DNA from: Gallaecimonas pentaromativorans
GTDB lineage: Bacteria > Pseudomonadota > Gammaproteobacteria > Enterobacterales > Gallaecimonadaceae
NCBI RefSeq assembly: GCF_003751625.1
Contig: NZ_RJUL01000002.1
Coordinates: forward strand, 124,001 to 188,000
Direction: 5' to 3'
DNA: 64,000 bases
Shown: one piece after another, positions 1 to 8,710 of the stretch
How positions within the stretch are numbered: the first letter of the stretch is position 1
How the letters are laid out: the number at the start of each line of letters is the position of its first letter
The notes under the pieces: generated by a model
What the model was told of the DNA's origin: nothing
The model's input: the letters and a program-made list of their open reading frames with translations, nothing else
Databases searched by the model: none
Program-made: the position numbers and the translations under genes

Positions 1-589
1 CCCAGCGGGTGTTACTGACCAGCGCTACTGTGGGGGCGAACACCCAATTGATGCCGGAGTTTCGCACTTCCCTGGCGGTCAGGGCCGCCAGCTGCTCCAC
101 CAGTTGCGGATCGTGCGTGGCTCCCAGGGCAATGTTGTGGGGAAAGAGGGTTGCCCCCACCACATTGCCGTGGCCATGCACCGCATCCGTTCCCCACAGC
201 GGCGGGATGGCGGCGCCGTCCAGGCTGTCGTCCAGGCCGGCCCGGTAGAGCTTCTCGGCGAGATCTCGCCAGTCCTTGAGCGAGGCATTCCTGTTGCCGT
301 CAGGAAAAGAGCCGCCGCCGTTGAGGAAGGAGCCAAAACCGTAGCGACGCATGTCCTCCACCGTGATGTCACGGATCTCCGGCTGGATCAGTTGCGCCAC
401 TTTCTGGGCCGCCGTCATCTTCGCCAACATGGCATCGATGCGCCCTTCCAGCACCGGGTCCCTTTTAAAAGGGCTGATATGCGCGGGCCAGCGCTCGATG
501 TCGCGGCTGTTGTCCACATTGGTGGATTGGGCCAGGGCTTGGCCTGCGGTCATGAGCACCGCCAAGGCGCTAAGTTTCCATACTTTCAT
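1..589 (-). CDS. GH3 beta-glucosidase/exo-beta-glucanase, N-terminal part (runs off left edge)
   Basis: The reverse-strand frame opens with ATG at 589 after an AGGGGA ribosome site and stays open to base 1, giving about 196 residues of a longer protein. It starts with a Sec signal peptide (basic MKVWK, hydrophobic core, ALA-QS cleavage), then a GH3 N-terminal domain with the family segment WGTDAVHGHGNVVGATLFPH and an NWVFAPTVAL stretch. GH3 enzymes of this type release glucose from beta-glucans or cellodextrins, here in the periplasm or at the outer membrane. It diverges from the GH1 gene and shares with it an intergenic region containing a LacI-type operator. The nucleophile Asp and the C-terminal domains lie outside the window, so exact specificity cannot be read. 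Confidence 0.9.
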   Translation of the reverse strand, partial: MKVWKLSALAVLMTAGQALAQSTNVDNSRDIERWPAHISPFKRDPVLEGRIDAMLAKMTAAQKVAQLIQPEIRDITVEDMRRYGFGSFLNGGGSFPDGNRNASLKDWRDLAEKLYRAGLDDSLDGAAIPPLWGTDAVHGHGNVVGATLFPHNIALGATHDPQLVEQLAALTAREVRNSGINWVFAPTVALVSNTRW

Positions 590-693
590 CAATGATCCCC
601 TGCTGCTGGCATGACGGCGGGCCGCTGCACAAGGCCTATGGCGATGTGCCTCAATGACCGCCCCGCTGTCGTTGCTGACTTCACTGCGCGTTG

Positions 694-735
694 ACATTTT
701 ACGTCAACGTCATTAGATTTGTGTAAGCGCTTTCA
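694..735. promoter_or_regulatory. LacI-type operator and promoter elements between the divergent GH3 and GH1 genes
   Basis: The 14-base near-palindrome TGTAAGCGCTTTCA at 722-735 has the central CG and shape of LacI-family operators. Its exact reverse complement occurs at the TonB receptor promoter (4713-4726). A TTGACA -35-like hexamer is at about 694-699, and just downstream is the dyad TTTACGTCAACGTCA (about 701-715). The likely repressor is the LacI protein encoded at 3562-4566. Binding is inferred, not shown. Confidence 0.7.
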
Positions 736-829
736 TTTTTAACAACAATTTAACTGTCGTCAACTGGTTTTACGCCCTGCCAGTTGGGTCCGAAGCGTCC
801 CCAGAGGATGGGCGACAAGGTGATTCAGG

Positions 830-2197
830 ATGATATTTATGTCCACTATTCAATCTCTTAGCCTACCTGCTCACTCCCCTATGCGACACCGGGATTTCTT
901 GTTTGGGGTGGCCACTGCCTCCTTTCAAATTGAGGGTGACGCCGGCAGTCGGTTGCCCTGCATTTGGGACACCTTCTGCGCCACCCCCGGCAAGATAGCC
1001 GATGGCAGCAATGGTTTGACCGCCTGCAACCATGTGCAGCATTGGTATGACGACGTGGCCCTGATTGAACAGCTGGGCGTGGGCGGCTATCGCCTGTCCA
1101 TTGCCTGGGGCCGGGTCATGAACCGGGATGGTAGCGTCAACGACGCCGGCATGGCCTTTTACATCCGGCTGCTCGATGAGCTCAATCGCCGCGGCATTAA
1201 GCCCTTTGTCACCCTCTACCACTGGGATCTGCCCCAGTACCTGGAAGACGCCGGCGGCTGGCTAAACCGCGATACCTGTTACGCCTTCAAAGACTACGCC
1301 CGGGCCGTGGCCGAGCATCTGGGGGACAGGGTTCATGCCTACGCCACCCTCAACGAGCCGTTCTGCAGCTCCTTTCTCGGCTACGAAGCCGGCATTCATG
1401 CACCGGGCCACGCCAGCCGGGCCAAAGGCCGCACCGCCGCCCATCACCTGTTGCTGGCCCATGGCCTGGCGATGAAAGAACTGCGTGCCGTGCTGCCGAA
1501 CACCAAAGCCGGCATCGTGCTGAACTTCACCCCGGCCTACCCACTCACCGCCAGCAGCGCAGACGCCAACGCCGCCAAGCTGGCCAACCAGTATTTCAAT
1601 CTGTGGTACCTGCAACCGCTGATGACGGGCCAATATCCGGCCATCATTGACGCCCTCAAGGCCGACGAGCGGCCGCCGGTGCAAGCTGGCGACATGGACA
1701 TTATCCAGGCCCCCCTGGACTACCTGGGCGTGAACTATTACACCCGCGCCATGTACCAGGCCGGTGGCGATCTTGGCTTTGAAGAAGTGCGTGTGCCAGG
1801 GGTGCCTCGCACCGACATTGGCTGGGAAATAAGGCCCCAGGCCTTTACCGAGCTGCTGGTTGATCTGCACCAGCAGTTCAGGCTGCCGCCGATTTACATC
1901 ACCGAAAACGGCGCCGCCCAAGACGATGTGCCGGTTGATGGCAAGGTCCACGACGCCATGCGTCTTGACTATCTGCAACAGCACTTGTTGGCAGTGCACG
2001 ACGCCATAACTCAGGGTGTTGATGTAAAAGGATATTTTGCCTGGAGCCTGATGGACAACTTCGAATGGGCAGAGGGCTATTCCAAACGCTTCGGCATTGT
2101 CTACGTGGACTACCAAACCCAGCAGCGTATTCCCAAATCCAGCGCGATGGCCTATCGCGGGCTCCTGGGAGAGATAAAGGCACAGGGTGCAAATTAA
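830..2197 (+). CDS. GH1 family beta-glucosidase
   Basis: Hydrolyses terminal beta-linked glucose (possibly other beta-glycosides) from short oligosaccharides in the cytoplasm. The 455-residue length is normal for GH1. Signatures are the N-terminal FLFGVATASFQIEG, acid/base TLNEP with Glu at about 176, and nucleophile YITENG with Glu at about 359; the aglycone-side SLMDNFEWAEGYSKRFGIVYVDY is intact. There is no signal peptide, in contrast to the divergent GH3. Two starts are possible: ATG 830 (AAGG nine bases upstream) or ATG 839 (CAGGA eight bases upstream, giving MSTIQ). It is the first gene of an operon with the GPH symporter and LacI regulator. A LacI-type operator lies about 100 bases upstream, predicting beta-glucoside induction. 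Confidence 0.95.
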   Translation: MIFMSTIQSLSLPAHSPMRHRDFLFGVATASFQIEGDAGSRLPCIWDTFCATPGKIADGSNGLTACNHVQHWYDDVALIEQLGVGGYRLSIAWGRVMNRDGSVNDAGMAFYIRLLDELNRRGIKPFVTLYHWDLPQYLEDAGGWLNRDTCYAFKDYARAVAEHLGDRVHAYATLNEPFCSSFLGYEAGIHAPGHASRAKGRTAAHHLLLAHGLAMKELRAVLPNTKAGIVLNFTPAYPLTASSADANAAKLANQYFNLWYLQPLMTGQYPAIIDALKADERPPVQAGDMDIIQAPLDYLGVNYYTRAMYQAGGDLGFEEVRVPGVPRTDIGWEIRPQAFTELLVDLHQQFRLPPIYITENGAAQDDVPVDGKVHDAMRLDYLQQHLLAVHDAITQGVDVKGYFAWSLMDNFEWAEGYSKRFGIVYVDYQTQQRIPKSSAMAYRGLLGEIKAQGAN

Positions 2198-2213
2198 GCA
2201 CAAGGAGTCAGTT

Positions 2214-3548
2214 ATGTTGAGCGTAAGAGAAAAGATCGCCTACGGCCTTGGCGATACCGCCAGCAACTTCATTTTCCAGACCGTGATGCTGTTTTTGACC
2301 TTCTTCTACACCGACATCTTCGGCATTTCGCCGGCCTTTGTCGGCACCATGTTCCTGCTGGTACGGGTGATGGATGCGGTCACCGATCCGCTGATGGGGT
2401 ATCTGTCTGATCGCACCCAAAGCCGCTTTGGTCGCTACCGCCCTTACCTGTTGTGGTTTGCCCTGCCCTTTGCGGCCATCAGCGTGCTGGCCTTTACTAC
2501 GCCGGACTTGAGCCAGGGGGGCAAACAGCTTTATGCACTGGGTACCTATGCGCTGCTGATGCTGGCCTATACCGCCATCAACATCCCCTACTGCGCCCTG
2601 GGCTCGGCCCTGACCACCAACCCGGCAGAGCGGGTGTCGGTACAGTCCTACCGCTTCGTGTTTGCCATGCTCGGCGGCCTTATCGTCAGCTCCCTGACTC
2701 TGCCGCTGGTGGATTATTTTGGCCATGGCGACAAAGCCAAGGGCTACCAGATGGCCATGGTGCTGATGAGTATTGCCGGCGCCGTGATGTTCCTGCTGTG
2801 CTTTGCCGGTACCCGCGAGCGGGACCAGACGCCCCGCCAAGAGGGGATGAATTTTGGTAAAGCTTTCAAATCGTTATGGGCCAACGACCAATGGCGGGTA
2901 TTGGCCGGCGCTGCCATCTTTTTGCTGACCGGCCAGGTGCTGAAAAACACCCTGACCATCTATTACGTCAAGTACTGCCTGAATCTGCCGGACATGATCA
3001 GCCTCTTTGTGACCTGCGGCATGGTGGGCAATATCCTGGGGGTCGCCCTGGCCAAGAAAGTGGCCGATAGGGTCTGCAAGGTCAAAGCCTACATCGTGCT
3101 GCAACTGCTGGCGGCGCTACTTAGCCTGGTTGCCTGGTTGGTACCGACGGGGGCCACGGCATTGGCACTGGTGCTCTATGTGGGTTGGTGCTTTACCATC
3201 AACATGGGTACCCCCATGCTGTGGGCCAAAATGGCCGATACCGTGGATTATGGTGAATTCAAGACTGGGGTGCGCAGCACCGGCATGGTCTATTCCTCGG
3301 TGATCTTCTTTATCAAACTGGGCTTGGCCCTGGGTGGCGCCCTGGCCGGTTGGCTGCTGGCGGCCTACGGCTACCAGGCCGATGTTCCCCAGCATGACGA
3401 TACCCGTCAAGGCATCTTGCTGAGCTTTACCCTCTGCCCGGCTATCGCCTCTGTGCTGGTGGCGCTGGTGATGCGATACTATCGCCTGGATAACCGCCGC
3501 GTCAGCGAGATCAGCATGGCGCTAAAGGAACAGCACTCCGGTACCTGA
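2214..3548 (+). CDS. GPH-family sugar:cation symporter (MFS_2, glycoside-pentoside-hexuronide type)
   Basis: Inner-membrane secondary transporter of the MelB/XynP/LacS-like GPH family, expected to bring the substrate of the neighbouring beta-glucosidase into the cell. The start ATG 2214 is chosen because AAGGAG sits at 2202-2207; an upstream GTG overlapping the GH1 stop lacks a site. The 444 residues match the family length. Visible family segments are the N-terminal EKIAYGLGDTASN and MDAVTDPLMGYLSDRT, followed by RFGRYRPYLL and, late in the protein, MWAKMADTVDYGEFKTG. About twelve hydrophobic helices can be traced. It is 16 bases downstream of the GH1 stop and probably translated from the same mRNA. 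Sugar and coupling ion cannot be told from sequence. Confidence 0.93.
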   Translation: MLSVREKIAYGLGDTASNFIFQTVMLFLTFFYTDIFGISPAFVGTMFLLVRVMDAVTDPLMGYLSDRTQSRFGRYRPYLLWFALPFAAISVLAFTTPDLSQGGKQLYALGTYALLMLAYTAINIPYCALGSALTTNPAERVSVQSYRFVFAMLGGLIVSSLTLPLVDYFGHGDKAKGYQMAMVLMSIAGAVMFLLCFAGTRERDQTPRQEGMNFGKAFKSLWANDQWRVLAGAAIFLLTGQVLKNTLTIYYVKYCLNLPDMISLFVTCGMVGNILGVALAKKVADRVCKVKAYIVLQLLAALLSLVAWLVPTGATALALVLYVGWCFTINMGTPMLWAKMADTVDYGEFKTGVRSTGMVYSSVIFFIKLGLALGGALAGWLLAAYGYQADVPQHDDTRQGILLSFTLCPAIASVLVALVMRYYRLDNRRVSEISMALKEQHSGT

Positions 3549-3561
3549 GGATCGCGACGAC

Positions 3562-4566
3562 ATGGCCACCATCTACGACGTTTCCAATCTGGCGAGGGTA
3601 TCGCTGGCCACCGTTTCCAGGGTGATCAACGATACCGGCAAGGTCAGTGACAAGACCCGCCAGAAAGTCCATGAGGCCATGGAGCAGCTCGGTTACCGGC
3701 CCAATACCATCGCCCAGTCTCTAGCCTCTAACCGCTCCAACAGCGTTGGCGTGCTGGTGTCGCAGCTGGATGGCCCCTTCTACGGGCCCATGATGCGGGA
3801 AATAGAGTCGGTGCTGCGCGCCGCCAACAAGCACGTGATCATCGCCGCCGGGCATTCCGACGCCATCCAAGAGCAAGAAGCCGTAGAATTTTTGGTTTCT
3901 CGGGGCTGTGACGCCCTGATCGTCGATGCCGAAATGCTGGCCAACGAATATCTGGTTGCCCTTGGCAAGGGAAAGACCCCGGTGGTGTTCATCAACCGCC
4001 ATGTCGAAGGCATAGACGACAGATGCGTCCATATGGACAACCTCCAAGGCGGCTATCTGGCCAGTCGCCACGTGCTGGAGCGGGGCCACCGCCAGGTGGG
4101 TTATATCTCGGGGCCCCTCTTCAAACAGGATGCCAGGGAACGCCTGGCAGGTTATATCCAGGCCCTGGCCGAGTTCGGCGTGCCTTTTGACCCGGACTTT
4201 TTCCACGAAGGGGATTTTCTGGAAGAAAGCGGTGCCGACGGCATGGCCAAGTTGCTGCAAAGCGGCAAACCGCTGACTGCCGTGGTCTGCGCCAACGACC
4301 ATATGGCATCAGGCGCCATCGCCCTGTGCCTTGAGCGCGGCATGCGGGTCCCGGAAGACATGTCTTTTGTCGGTTTTGATAACATCCCCTTCCCCAAATA
4401 CATCTCACCCAAGCTGACCACGGTGTCCAACCCCATCCAAGCTATGGGCAAGATGGCGGCCAATTGGGTGCTGCAACAAGTTTACGACGCCAAAGATATC
4501 CCCTTCGCCCACAGGTTCGCGCCCGAACTCATAGTCCGCGAATCAGTCACCGATCTCAACGTATAG
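3562..4566 (+). CDS. LacI-family transcriptional regulator of the beta-glucoside locus
   Basis: A 334-residue LacI/GalR protein. The N-terminal helix-turn-helix is canonical (TIYDVSNLARVSLATVSRVI), followed by a hinge helix ending in IAQSLASNRSNSVGVLV, then a periplasmic-binding-protein-like effector domain through residue ~330. It lies 13 bases after the symporter gene, in the same orientation as GH1 and the symporter, so it is probably autoregulated with them. The two matching 14-bp operators at 722 and 4713 flank exactly the genes it is likely to control. The effector is presumably cellobiose, gentiobiose or a related beta-glucoside, which is inference. A strong terminator follows 16 bases after the stop. 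Confidence 0.95.
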   Translation: MATIYDVSNLARVSLATVSRVINDTGKVSDKTRQKVHEAMEQLGYRPNTIAQSLASNRSNSVGVLVSQLDGPFYGPMMREIESVLRAANKHVIIAAGHSDAIQEQEAVEFLVSRGCDALIVDAEMLANEYLVALGKGKTPVVFINRHVEGIDDRCVHMDNLQGGYLASRHVLERGHRQVGYISGPLFKQDARERLAGYIQALAEFGVPFDPDFFHEGDFLEESGADGMAKLLQSGKPLTAVVCANDHMASGAIALCLERGMRVPEDMSFVGFDNIPFPKYISPKLTTVSNPIQAMGKMAANWVLQQVYDAKDIPFAHRFAPELIVRESVTDLNV

Positions 4567-4581
4567 AAAAAAGCGAATAAA

Positions 4582-4607
4582 AACGGGCCGTTATGGCCCG
4601 TTTTTTG
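4582..4607 (+). terminator. Rho-independent terminator after the LacI gene
   Basis: Perfect 7-bp stem ACGGGCC / GGCCCGT with loop GTTAT, followed by six T residues. It closes the GH1-symporter-LacI operon. Confidence 0.9.
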
Positions 4608-4647
4608 TTTCCCACGCCGAGCAAATTCCCAACAATGTGACGCCAGC

Positions 4648-4726
4648 GTCAATATTGACGTTAACGACAACGACACAAAGGATTGACAGTATTTTCACCC
4701 TACCCTACATTATGAAAGCGCTTACA
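4648..4726 (+). promoter_or_regulatory. Promoter and LacI-type operator of the TonB receptor operon
   Basis: TTGACA (4683-4688) and TACATT (4706-4711) are separated by exactly 17 bases. The operator TGAAAGCGCTTACA (4713-4726) starts one base after the -10 element, where bound repressor would block initiation. It is the exact reverse complement of the operator at 722-735. Upstream lie the palindrome GTCAATATTGAC (4648-4659) and TGACGTTAACGACA (4656-4669), which resembles the dyad near 701-715. The 5' leader to the ATG at 4826 is about 110 bases. Confidence 0.75.
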
Positions 4727-4825
4727 TTTTATGCCTAAAGGAGCGGTACACCGGCATGAGTGAGGCTTGACAATAGGATTGGCTGACCGGCTAACGCGGC
4801 AGCAGCCAAAGGGAGAAAATTAAAA

Positions 4826-7795
4826 ATGCAGCATAAAAAATTCAGAAAAACCCAGCTGGCCACCAGCCTGTCACTGGCTTTGGGCCTGGGCCTGTTCAAT
4901 GCCCTGCCCAGTTGGGCCGACGAAGGGGAACAGGCCGACCAGCCAAACAACGATATCGAAGTCATTGAAGTGACAGGGATCCGCTCCAGCCTGGTGCGAT
5001 CCATGGATGTCAAACGCAGCGCCAACGGCGTGGTGGACTCCATTTCCGCCACCGACATCGGCAAGTTCCCAGACACCAACCTGGCCGAATCCCTGCAGCG
5101 TATTAGCGGCGTATCCATTGACCGGGTCAATGGTGAAGGGAGCAAGGTGACGGTCCGCGGCTTCGGCCCCGAATTCAACCTAGTGACCCTCAATGGCCGC
5201 CAGATGCCCGTGACCACCGGCAGCCGCTCCTTTGATTTTGCCAATTTGGCCTCCGAGAGTGTCAGCGGCGTCGAAGTCTACAAAACCAGTGTGGCTTCCC
5301 AGCCCTCCGGCGGTATCGGGGCGACCGTCAACATCCTGACCCACAAGCCCTTGAGCACGCCGGGCTTGGTGGCCTCCTTCAGCGCCAAGGCCCTGGACGA
5401 TAAAAGTACCGACAAGGGCAACACCACCCCCGAGTTCTCCGGCCTTTACTCCAACACCTTTGCCGACGACAAGTTCGGGATCTCCATCTCCGGCAGCTAT
5501 CAAAAACGCGAAAGCGGTAACCGCCAGGCCATGGTGGGCACCGGCTGGCGCAGCTTTCCCGGCTCGGTGGACAACAGCGTTGTCGACGGTAACTCCGAGT
5601 GGGGCGCTGTTCCCCGCGACAACCAGGTGAATCGTCCCGGCGACGACGACATCTACTCGGTTCCCCAGACCACCATCTACCGCTTCGAAGAGCAGCAGCG
5701 TAAGCGCACCAACGGCCAACTGGTGCTGCAATACCAACCGGCAGACAACCTGCGTACCACCCTCGATTACACCTATATGCGTAACGACGTGGATACCCAG
5801 TACCATGACATCTCGGCCTGGTATACCTTCGTGCCCTCCGAGAACGTCTGGTCAGACGGCCCCATCGCCTCGCCGCTGATTTACTCCGAGGCCTATGACA
5901 CCCCGCAGGACTTGTCCATGGCCGCAGGGGATTACGGGGTGCGCAACCAAAGCGGTTCTTTGGGCTTTAACGCCAAGTGGGACGTTAACGACAGCCTGAC
6001 CCTGTCCTTTGACGCCCATCACTCTTATGCCGAGTACAAACCCAACAATCCTCTGGGTTCAAGCAACACCCTGTCCACCGCGGCCTTCATCCGCACCAGC
6101 GCCGCCACCGATTTCACCGGCGACTTGCCAGTACTGGCGGTAGGAGGCGGCAACGACGTAAAACCTTCCGACATGCGGGTCACCGGCAGCCATTTCACCA
6201 ACACCCGTAACCGTTCCGAAATTCACCAATACCAGTTCAGCGGCCAGTACCTGTTCGACATGCCGGCCAGCATTGATTTCGGGGTGTCTTTCCTGGAAGT
6301 GGAGAACCGCTCTCAGGAACGCACCGTGCAGCGTAACGACTGGGGCGGTGTCGGCCAGGCCGGCGACCTAGACGATGCCTGGTTCCCAACCGAGTCGGTA
6401 ATAGACAAGTTCGACAGCCACGGCGGCAACTTCTTGGGCAACAACGCCTTTGACCCGCTCAACACCATGTTCTTCTGGGACTTCCACAAGGTACGTGACA
6501 GGGCCGAACAGCTCTATTCCAACGGCCCTGGCGCCGGCGACTGCGGCAGCAACTTCTGCCCGGCCTCGGACTACAACAACGAGATAAACCGCTACACCAA
6601 AGAAAAATCCACCGCCGCTTACGGCCAGTTCAACTACAACGGCGAACTGGGTAGCATGACCTATGATCTGCACCTGGGTATGCGTTACGAGAAGACCGAT
6701 GTGGATTCGGTCTCGGCAGTCGTGGACTACGGCAGTGCCAGTTGGATAGCCGACACCGAAGTCGAGCTGGAATCGGCAGGCCAGATCTTCGGTAGCCAAA
6801 AAGGCAGTTACGATTACTGGCTGCCCAGCGTCAACTTCAACCTGGATGTCACCGACGACATTAAGATGCGTTTGGCGTACAGCAAAACCATCGGTCGGCC
6901 CGATTATGTCTCCATCCAGGGCGGTACCGTACTGGCCCCTCTGGCCAACAAGGCCGGTGGTACCGGTACCGCAGGTAACCCCAGCCTGCTGCCGCTCGAG
7001 TCCAACAACTACGACTTCTCGCTGGAGTGGTACTACGACGAGGGCAGTTACGCTTCCGTGGGTTACTTCCGTAAGGACACCAAAAACTGGATCACCAACG
7101 AGCTGCGTAAGGTCACCGTCGACGGCCTGGCCAACCCTATCGGTGGTAAGCGCTACCGCGAGGCCGTGGCTGCCCTGGGCGACACCGACTCGGCCAAGGT
7201 TCGCCAGTGGATCTTCGACAACTACGGCTCCGACCCCTATGTCGACGCTGCCAATGGTGCTATTACCGGCAACCCGAATGAAGATCCGCTGATGTCGTTC
7301 AACGTCGACACCCCCGTCAACAGTAGCCGCAAGGACACCATCGACGGTTGGGAGTTTGCGGTGCAGCACTTCTTCGGGGAAAGCGGCTTTGGCATCATCG
7401 CCAACTACACCCTGGTGGACAGCAATACCAGCTACGACAACTTTATCCTGATGGACCAGCCGGCCCTGGTGGGTCTGTCCGATACCGCCAATGCCGTGTT
7501 GGTCTATGAGAACTACGGTTTTCAGGCCCGTGTTGCATACAACTGGCGTGATCAGTTCCTCAGCTCACGAACACAGGAAGACACCGGGGCCAACCCTCAG
7601 TACGTGGAGGCCTACCACCAGGTGGACTTTTCTATCAGCTACGATATCGAAGCCATCGAAGGGCTGACGGTGTCCCTCGAAGGCATCAATGTCACCAACG
7701 AACCGACCCGTGTGCATGGCCGCGCCAAGGAGCAGGTACTGAACCTGACCGAAACCGGCGAGCGCTACGCCCTGGGTGTGCATTACAGCTTCTAA
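4826..7795 (+). CDS. TonB-dependent outer-membrane receptor, carbohydrate-type
   Basis: A 989-residue receptor with a Sec signal peptide ending near SWADEG. A TonB-box-like stretch (IEVIEVTG) begins at about residue 46, followed by a plug domain with ADIGKFPDTNLAESLQ-like and GVSIDR motifs and RGFGPEFNLVTLNGRQMP. A long beta-barrel ends in the terminal aromatic (HYSF) needed for BAM insertion. The size and plug motifs fit the group of TonB receptors used by Alteromonadales, Caulobacter and Xanthomonas for oligosaccharides rather than siderophores. Context supports this: GH1, GH3, GPH symporter, LacI gene and a matching LacI-type operator at its promoter. It is the first gene of the receptor/SapC/cupin/halogenase set. 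The substrate is probably a beta-glucan oligosaccharide, by inference. Confidence 0.93.
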   Translation: MQHKKFRKTQLATSLSLALGLGLFNALPSWADEGEQADQPNNDIEVIEVTGIRSSLVRSMDVKRSANGVVDSISATDIGKFPDTNLAESLQRISGVSIDRVNGEGSKVTVRGFGPEFNLVTLNGRQMPVTTGSRSFDFANLASESVSGVEVYKTSVASQPSGGIGATVNILTHKPLSTPGLVASFSAKALDDKSTDKGNTTPEFSGLYSNTFADDKFGISISGSYQKRESGNRQAMVGTGWRSFPGSVDNSVVDGNSEWGAVPRDNQVNRPGDDDIYSVPQTTIYRFEEQQRKRTNGQLVLQYQPADNLRTTLDYTYMRNDVDTQYHDISAWYTFVPSENVWSDGPIASPLIYSEAYDTPQDLSMAAGDYGVRNQSGSLGFNAKWDVNDSLTLSFDAHHSYAEYKPNNPLGSSNTLSTAAFIRTSAATDFTGDLPVLAVGGGNDVKPSDMRVTGSHFTNTRNRSEIHQYQFSGQYLFDMPASIDFGVSFLEVENRSQERTVQRNDWGGVGQAGDLDDAWFPTESVIDKFDSHGGNFLGNNAFDPLNTMFFWDFHKVRDRAEQLYSNGPGAGDCGSNFCPASDYNNEINRYTKEKSTAAYGQFNYNGELGSMTYDLHLGMRYEKTDVDSVSAVVDYGSASWIADTEVELESAGQIFGSQKGSYDYWLPSVNFNLDVTDDIKMRLAYSKTIGRPDYVSIQGGTVLAPLANKAGGTGTAGNPSLLPLESNNYDFSLEWYYDEGSYASVGYFRKDTKNWITNELRKVTVDGLANPIGGKRYREAVAALGDTDSAKVRQWIFDNYGSDPYVDAANGAITGNPNEDPLMSFNVDTPVNSSRKDTIDGWEFAVQHFFGESGFGIIANYTLVDSNTSYDNFILMDQPALVGLSDTANAVLVYENYGFQARVAYNWRDQFLSSRTQEDTGANPQYVEAYHQVDFSISYDIEAIEGLTVSLEGINVTNEPTRVHGRAKEQVLNLTETGERYALGVHYSF

Positions 7796-7803
7796 AGCCA
7801 ACC

Positions 7804-7828
7804 AAGGGCCGGGTGTGTCCCGGCCCTT
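7804..7828 (+). terminator. Strong hairpin after the TonB receptor gene
   Basis: A ten-base-pair perfect stem AAGGGCCGGG / CCCGGCCCTT with loop TGTGT begins nine bases after the receptor stop. No T-run follows, so it may be an mRNA-stabilising or partial attenuation hairpin that lowers expression of the three downstream genes. A weaker GCCCG/CGGGC hairpin lies at 7931-7946. Confidence 0.5.
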
Positions 7829-7981
7829 GCCTTGGTGGCGCCCTAACCGTTAGCTTTAAATCATGGGTCTGGACTGCACCCTCCCGCCTTCTATCGCTCG
7901 GCAAGGACCGTTCAGCCGCCCTCCCTTTTCGCCCGCCAGTTCGGGCCTTTTGGACATAACAACAAGCAGCAGGAAGCCGAC

Positions 7982-8710
7982 ATGAGTCAGCATGCGTTAT
8001 TGAACAGCGTCGAGCATAGCGATCTGAAAGTCATCACCCAGGCGGGGGCCGAGTACGGTGACAACCTCTGGTTCACTCCCACCTTCCCCCAAGAATTTCG
8101 CGCCGTTAGCGCCTATTACCCGATTTTTTTCCACAAGGATCCGGCCACCGATACCTTCCACGCCGTGGCCCTCTTTGGCTTTACCCACAACGACAACCTC
8201 TTTTTGGACGGTGACCACTGGCAGGCCGGCTACATTCCGCTGAGCCTGCGCCGCCAACCCTTCCTCATTGGCCGCCAGCGTTTCAAAGAAGATGGCATGG
8301 ACAAGGAGCAGCGGGTCATCCATATCGACCTCGCCCACCCCAGGGTTAGCCGCAGCCAGGGCGAACCGCTGTTTTTGCCGCTGGGTGGCAACAGCGATTA
8401 TCTCGACCACATGGCCGAGTTACTGGAAACCCTGCATCTGGGCATGGAAGATGGCCAAGATTTTGTGGAAAACCTTAAGCGCCTGGCGTTGCTGGAAGTG
8501 GTGACCCTGGAACTGACCCTCAATGACGGCAGCCAGCACCAGATGGTGGGCTTTTACACCATCGACGAGGCGCGTCTGGCCCAGCTTGACGGCGAGACCT
8601 TGGCCGAGCTCAACCGCCGCGGCCATTTGCTGGCGATCTACCTGGCCATCGCATCCCAGTCTCGGATGCGCGATCTGCTGGCCCGCAAAAACCAGAGGCT
8701 GGGGCTATGA
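7982..8710 (+). CDS. SapC family protein
   Basis: A 242-residue soluble protein that I recognise as the SapC family (named after a Campylobacter surface-array locus gene; biochemical role unknown). Visible are the conserved SAYYPIFFHKDP segment, FGFTHNDNLFLD, YIPLSLRRQPFLIG and the C-terminal LYLA-type helix AIYLAIASQSRMRDLLARK. No signal peptide or membrane helix is visible. In many marine gammaproteobacteria this family sits beside TonB sugar receptors, cupin-like proteins and tryptophan-halogenase-like enzymes, exactly as here. The stop overlaps the next start by ATGA, so it is translationally coupled to the cupin-like gene. Ribosome site: AGGAAG before ATG 7982. Confidence 0.88.
   Translation: MSQHALLNSVEHSDLKVITQAGAEYGDNLWFTPTFPQEFRAVSAYYPIFFHKDPATDTFHAVALFGFTHNDNLFLDGDHWQAGYIPLSLRRQPFLIGRQRFKEDGMDKEQRVIHIDLAHPRVSRSQGEPLFLPLGGNSDYLDHMAELLETLHLGMEDGQDFVENLKRLALLEVVTLELTLNDGSQHQMVGFYTIDEARLAQLDGETLAELNRRGHLLAIYLAIASQSRMRDLLARKNQRLGL

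Noticed and set aside
7804-7828. Complete transcription stop between TonB receptor and SapC genes
   Set aside because: The hairpin is strong but lacks a T-run, and the downstream genes have no obvious promoter of their own, so partial attenuation is more likely.
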